This document shows, piece after piece, positions 32,100 to 33,433 of a stretch of DNA of 33,433 bases. The stretch lies in NCBI GenBank assembly GCA_964636665.1, contig CAZWVT010000016.1:1-33433 (forward strand), given 5' to 3'. Both the position numbers and the translations under genes were made by a program. This stretch comes from JAAYLC01 sp964636665. Lineage in GTDB: Bacteria > Bacteroidota > Bacteroidia > Flavobacteriales > Flavobacteriaceae. The notes under the pieces were generated by a model. The model was not told the origin of the DNA. It ran no database searches and worked only from the letters and a program-made list of their open reading frames with translations. The stretch's first letter is position 1. Each line of letters begins with the position of its first letter.

Positions 32100-33161
32100 T
32101 TATTTATTCAACTGTTCTGCCAAAGTTGGCTGTTCTGCCAACCATGACATGTATTCCTCTTCGGATTCGACTACAATTTTCATCTGCATATTATAGTGGC
32201 TTACACCACAAATTTTATTACATAAGAGAAGGTAGTCAAACTCATACGGATCTAAAGCTTCATCGCCTGCGGCAATTAATTTTTCACTTTCTCTCTGACG
32301 AATGTTATTAATGTTATTCACTTTGTCGATAACATATTGCTTTTGACGCATCTCCTCGGTGGTGATGGTCGGTGTAAATGCAAACTGTGTAATCATTCCG
32401 GGAACAGCATTCATCTGTGCACGAAAATGCGGCATATAAACTGAGTGGAGTACATCTTGAGAACGAATTTTAAACAAAACTCTTCTGTTAACCGGTAAAT
32501 GCAATTCAGAAACTACTTTGTCATCCTGACTGTTTGGATCTGACATATCAACACCGAGTGTATTTTGTCCTTCAATTAATCGGACGTTTGCTTCTCCAAG
32601 CGTGTTGTCATTTCCGCCGTATCGCGCTCTCCATCCAAATTGATAAGCATAAACCTCAACAATTAGCGGATCGTCATCTTTATTGACATTCATAATATCG
32701 GTCCAAGTAAACAAACCGTAGATAATAAGTCCGGCAAGTGTAATTACAGGGATAATTGTCCATATAAATTCAAGCTTGTCATTATCTGCATAAAAAGTAG
32801 CTTGACGTGTTTTATTTCCGCGATAGATGAAAGCAAACCAATGCAGTAATGCTTGTGTGAGAATACCTACAACAAATATTAAAATCATGGTAATCAACAT
32901 CAAATTGTCGATTTGCGAACCGTGTTCTGATGCGGATTCCGGCAATAAGGTATCAAACCATAAATAAAAACATACAATTGTCAACAAGTAAAGAAAGACT
33001 AAAAAGCCTACCATTAAATATCCTTGATTATTGTTGTCTTTATCTGTTGCGATGTCAGCATAACCCACCGGTTTTTGTCGGGCTAATTCAAAAATTCTTT
33101 TCATTTGCCATACTGACACTCCAAATAACAGGATAACGAGAATTACTAAAAATGTAGTCAT
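32100..33161 (-). CDS. coxB: Cytochrome c oxidase subunit II
   Basis: The 353-residue protein has four hydrophobic segments (about 1-20, 48-70, 86-112 and 132-153), two more than the classic subunit II. The cupredoxin domain follows with the CuA ligands H239 (DVLHSVYMPHFRAQM) and C314, C318, H322, M325 (LLCNKICGVSHYNM). A 35-residue lysine- and asparagine-rich insertion (about 270-305) lies between these ligand sets. It receives electrons from a cytochrome c or directly from alternative complex III and passes them to subunit I. No fused cytochrome c domain is present. The actF-like gene lies 28 bp upstream and coxA 25 bp downstream. Confidence 0.95.
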   Translation of the reverse strand: MTTFLVILVILLFGVSVWQMKRIFELARQKPVGYADIATDKDNNNQGYLMVGFLVFLYLLTIVCFYLWFDTLLPESASEHGSQIDNLMLITMILIFVVGILTQALLHWFAFIYRGNKTRQATFYADNDKLEFIWTIIPVITLAGLIIYGLFTWTDIMNVNKDDDPLIVEVYAYQFGWRARYGGNDNTLGEANVRLIEGQNTLGVDMSDPNSQDDKVVSELHLPVNRRVLFKIRSQDVLHSVYMPHFRAQMNAVPGMITQFAFTPTITTEEMRQKQYVIDKVNNINNIRQRESEKLIAAGDEALDPYEFDYLLLCNKICGVSHYNMQMKIVVESEEEYMSWLAEQPTLAEQLNK

Positions 33162-33189
33162 CTTCTATTTCTTCTTTAATACGAGTTTA

Positions 33190-33433
33190 CTAAAAATGGT
33201 AGTTCTTACTTTCTTTAATATAAGGATCATTCCCCGGATCGAGCGATGTTTGTCCTAATCCAATTCCTACTAAAAGTATGAAAAGACCAAGGAAGAATAA
33301 AATAGCTCCAATTTCCGGTATGCCAAAGTAATAATGCGCTCCTACCGTCGAAGGCATTATTAACAAGTAAATATCTACATAATGCCCTATGAGAACAAAT
33401 ATTCCTGTAATCACAATAAGCCAAGGAATTCGT
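33190..33433 (-). CDS. Quinol:cytochrome c oxidoreductase (alternative complex III) ActF-like subunit, 3' end
   Basis: Only the last 80 residues are in the window; the frame is open to the right edge (RIPWLIVITGIF at the border), so the start lies outside. The piece has two membrane helices (about IVITGIFVLIGHYVDIYLLI and FGIPEIGAILFFLGLFILLV) and a short tail ending in DPYIKESKNYHF. HYVDIYLLIMPS and the helix that follows match the C-terminus of ActF, an NrfD/PsrC-like quinol-binding subunit of alternative complex III. That complex replaces cytochrome bc1 and passes electrons to the oxidase. The order actF-coxB-coxA supports this. The homologous ActC is a less likely alternative. Confidence 0.85.
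   Translation of the reverse strand, partial: RIPWLIVITGIFVLIGHYVDIYLLIMPSTVGAHYYFGIPEIGAILFFLGLFILLVGIGLGQTSLDPGNDPYIKESKNYHF

Overview
The window looks like a chromosomal scaffold from a low-GC member of the Bacteroidota, most likely class Flavobacteriia. The evidence is a six-subunit Na+-translocating NADH:quinone reductase, the end of an alternative complex III locus followed by cytochrome oxidase genes, a type IX secretion (T9SS) plug protein, a T9SS-sorted protease, repeated TAnnTTTG promoter boxes and few Shine-Dalgarno sequences. Two runs of exactly 100 N (14979-15078 and 27973-28072) are scaffold gaps of nominal length, so the assembly is a draft.

Layout. 1-3474: a short AT-rich repeat, a minus-strand pair (NAD(P)-binding oxidoreductase and CYTH phosphatase), plus-strand dinB, tRNA-Ser(UGA) with a clear promoter and terminator, and a plus-strand nitroreductase. 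3493-9773 (minus): dgkA, ftsK, lolA, lptG/F-type permease and ribBA, mostly envelope and division genes. 9963-11144 (minus): peroxiredoxin, thioredoxin and a small conserved protein, closed by a terminator. 11269-14191 (minus): an NhaC-type antiporter and a Cys/Met-metabolism PLP enzyme. 14341-16731: lpdA (broken by the first gap) converging on a 2-oxoacid dehydrogenase E2 gene, with two hairpins between. 16868-18603 (minus): recR and a family 2 glycosyltransferase. 18719-26274 (minus): nqrABCDEF, a terminator, a small conserved protein and apbE. 26533-30250: the T9SS plug gene (plus), then on the minus strand a lipoprotein gene hidden around the second gap and a frameshifted T9SS-sorted M43-type metalloprotease. 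30251-33433 (minus): coxA, coxB and the 3' end of an actF-like gene.

How the genes fit together. The energy genes form a respiratory theme: LpdA and E2 feed reducing power into NADH, NQR oxidises NADH and pumps Na+, ApbE attaches FMN to NQR subunits, alternative complex III and the oxidase carry electrons to O2, and the antiporter uses or balances ion gradients. RibBA supplies a riboflavin precursor for flavins. The plug and the frameshifted protease belong to the T9SS.

Most of the window is housekeeping. I do not see a clearly new multi-gene defence or mobile system. The items most worth a second look are the protease gene with three frameshifts that are each repaired by removing one base from a homopolymer, the lipoprotein split by the gap, the RibBA whose GTP cyclohydrolase II half has lost its zinc and catalytic residues, and two small conserved proteins of unknown function (9963-10211 and 19723-20085) tied to redox operons.
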